Assembly: GCF_026262505.1 (NCBI RefSeq)
Contig: NC_067203.1
Coordinates: 24,347,411 to 24,411,410, forward strand
Reading direction: 5' to 3'
Length of the DNA: 64,000 nt
Source of the DNA: Trichomonas vaginalis G3
Taxonomy: Eukaryota; Parabasalia; Trichomonadida; Trichomonadidae
Shown: piece by piece, positions 63,114-64,000 of the stretch
Layout: each line of letters begins with the position of its first letter
Numbering within the stretch: the first letter of the stretch is position 1
Program-made: the position numbers and the translations under genes
Notes under the pieces: model-generated
What the model was told of the DNA's origin: nothing
Databases searched by the model: none
The model's input: the letters and a program-made list of their open reading frames with translations, nothing else

Positions 63114-63215
63114 TTACAATATCGTCCTTGAGGACTTTGTAAGTTTGTTGTTATAAGATATATATGACTCAGGGTTTTTAGTCGTAATAGTATAAACCAT
63201 TATGTCTTCTGCCAT
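63114..63215 (-). CDS. Small frame (33 aa)
   Basis: MAEDIMVYTITTKNPE...; AT-rich leader upstream. May be a small gene; weak support. Confidence 0.3.
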   Translation of the reverse strand: MAEDIMVYTITTKNPESYISYNNKLTKSSRTIL

Positions 63216-63225
63216 TTATATATAT

Positions 63226-63456
63226 TTAAAAGTTTTTCTGAAAGTGGAGAAGAACTTCATCTAAACTTTCACATGGCGTTTCTTGAAGTTCTCTGTCTAA
63301 GAAGTTCAAATATTTTGTAAATACATAGAACTTTCCTTTGTCTACACGAACAAACAAAACAGGGTCTTTCATATCGTTCAAAAGTGTGTAAAGTCCTTTA
63401 CATGAAATAAAGTCTATATTATTTTTCTTCAAACATCTTTCAAGAAGTTTTGACAT
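63226..63456 (-). CDS. Small protein (76 aa, unknown)
   Basis: Basic helix (LLERCLKKNNIDF), then VLFVRVDKGKFYVF strands. No motif recognised. Sits tightly between neighbours on the same strand. Confidence 0.5.
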   Translation of the reverse strand: MSKLLERCLKKNNIDFISCKGLYTLLNDMKDPVLFVRVDKGKFYVFTKYLNFLDRELQETPCESLDEVLLHFQKNF

Positions 63457-63462
63457 TTTTAC

Positions 63463-63672
63463 TTAGCAAATAAATTTTAATGAAATGTTGTGGTCGTCAA
63501 ATATTTTTATGACGTCTGGGAAACTATACTTTAAGTTCAACGTTTCACCTCCTTTCATAACGTATATCTTGTCAATGACATTATATGAAACACCACAGCA
63601 ACTAATGTCGGGTTCTATTTCTTTGATGTTTATATCGTCTGCCTCTGTCAAAAGTTTCAATAGTTCTTTCAA
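63463..63672 (-). CDS. Small protein (69 aa, unknown)
   Basis: Begins MKELLKLLTEADDIN, has a CC pair, ends in a helix/strand (FPDVIKIFDDHN). Six bases from the next gene. Unknown. Confidence 0.5.
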   Translation of the reverse strand: MKELLKLLTEADDINIKEIEPDISCCGVSYNVIDKIYVMKGGETLNLKYSFPDVIKIFDDHNISLKFIC

Positions 63673-63676
63673 GACT

Positions 63677-64000
63677 TCATGAGGTGCAATGACATATTGA
63701 GTTCACTTTTACAGGGTTGTGTTCGACCAAGTTTAACATTATACTTAAAGCTTGACAAATCTTCTCCTGAGTTTGAAGTTTGTCTTTCAGTTGTTGGTAG
63801 TCGTTTCGAATATCTGCAACAGAACTTAAGTCTCTGCTAACTTCAGGATATGTTGGTTGTTCTTTTACAGGAACAATTGTTATACCATCTTCGTCCTCGT
63901 ATGGTTTCCCCACTTCAACATCTCTGTCTTTGACATTGACAATAACACTTTGACTGTTTGTTTGAGTTGGTGAATTTAACTTCACATCTGCCACCGCCAT
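63677..64000 (-). CDS. Protein of 107 aa, start at the window edge
   Basis: Opens MAVADVKLNSPTQTN, acidic, with a coiled-coil (IRNDYQQLKDKLQTQEKI). An ATG falls exactly at the edge, so the true start could be further out. Unknown. Confidence 0.5.
   Translation of the reverse strand: MAVADVKLNSPTQTNSQSVIVNVKDRDVEVGKPYEDEDGITIVPVKEQPTYPEVSRDLSSVADIRNDYQQLKDKLQTQEKICQALSIMLNLVEHNPVKVNSICHCTS

Larger units (their letters stand above)
46565..64000. mobile_element. Polinton/Maverick element C, left end and at least 17.4 kb
   Basis: Starts with the same A-run and GGTAGTGGGGCTTCCAGG end as A and follows A's left arm gene for gene to about 56.3 kb, then continues with KilA-N genes, ATPase, helicase and capsid-related genes. 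It is not palindromic within the window. No polymerase palm region is seen. Most genes look whole; fibre, penton-like 2, the charged gene, ATPase and the second KilA-N gene carry about one to a few breaks each. This is the best guide to the intact layout and the youngest-looking copy. Confidence 0.85.

Noticed and set aside
1-64000. tRNA, rRNA or ordinary host genes
   Set aside because: No cloverleaf-like or rRNA-like sequence, and no cellular protein family, was recognised.

Overview
This AT-rich window is almost entirely virus-derived. Four Polinton/Maverick elements, one nested in another, lie in a short stretch of satellite-rich flanking DNA. Many near-identical Mavericks, Dam-like adenine methyltransferases, KilA-N genes and phage-type tail-fibre genes together suggest a parabasalid protist, most likely Trichomonas vaginalis or a close relative (inference). 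I see no ordinary cellular gene, rRNA or tRNA.

Layout. (1) 1-2597: right end of element D (packaging ATPase, penton-like capsid gene, small genes, terminal repeat). (2) 2598-6773: flanking DNA with a 23-bp minisatellite, a 1.2-kb inverted repeat, a 269-bp satellite and an AT microsatellite. (3) 6774-46337: element A, flanked by AAATC duplications. It is a giant palindrome: arms of about 10-12 kb are joined by a 1.2-kb spacer with its own gene (18874-19809). (4) 27952-43938: element B, inserted in A's right arm with an ACAAG duplication. B is also a palindrome: about 7.5-kb arms (primase-helicase, HNH endonuclease, small genes) around five 78-bp repeats. (5) 46338-46564: short flank. (6) 46565-64000: element C, same family as A, not palindromic and running out of the window. 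It joins the A-type left half to a right half with KilA-N genes, ATPase, helicase and capsid-related genes.

How the parts fit. The A/C left half carries an adenine DNA methyltransferase, two penton-like minor capsid paralogs, two amphipathic small proteins, a retroviral-type integrase and a tail-fibre-like protein. A family-B polymerase block is seen in only one of three copies. Gene order is tight, with divergent start codons 16-18 bp apart over a shared TTTTATCY box. Copies are near-identical by eye, so amplification looks recent, but many genes are broken.

Most unusual: about 31 GATC-centred dyad elements whose repeated words vary together; a tail-fibre gene whose middle and tip differ between otherwise near-identical copies; two independent palindromic Polintons; unrelated tandem repeats at one homologous divergent promoter; and dispersed KilA-N fragments among 25-bp iterons.
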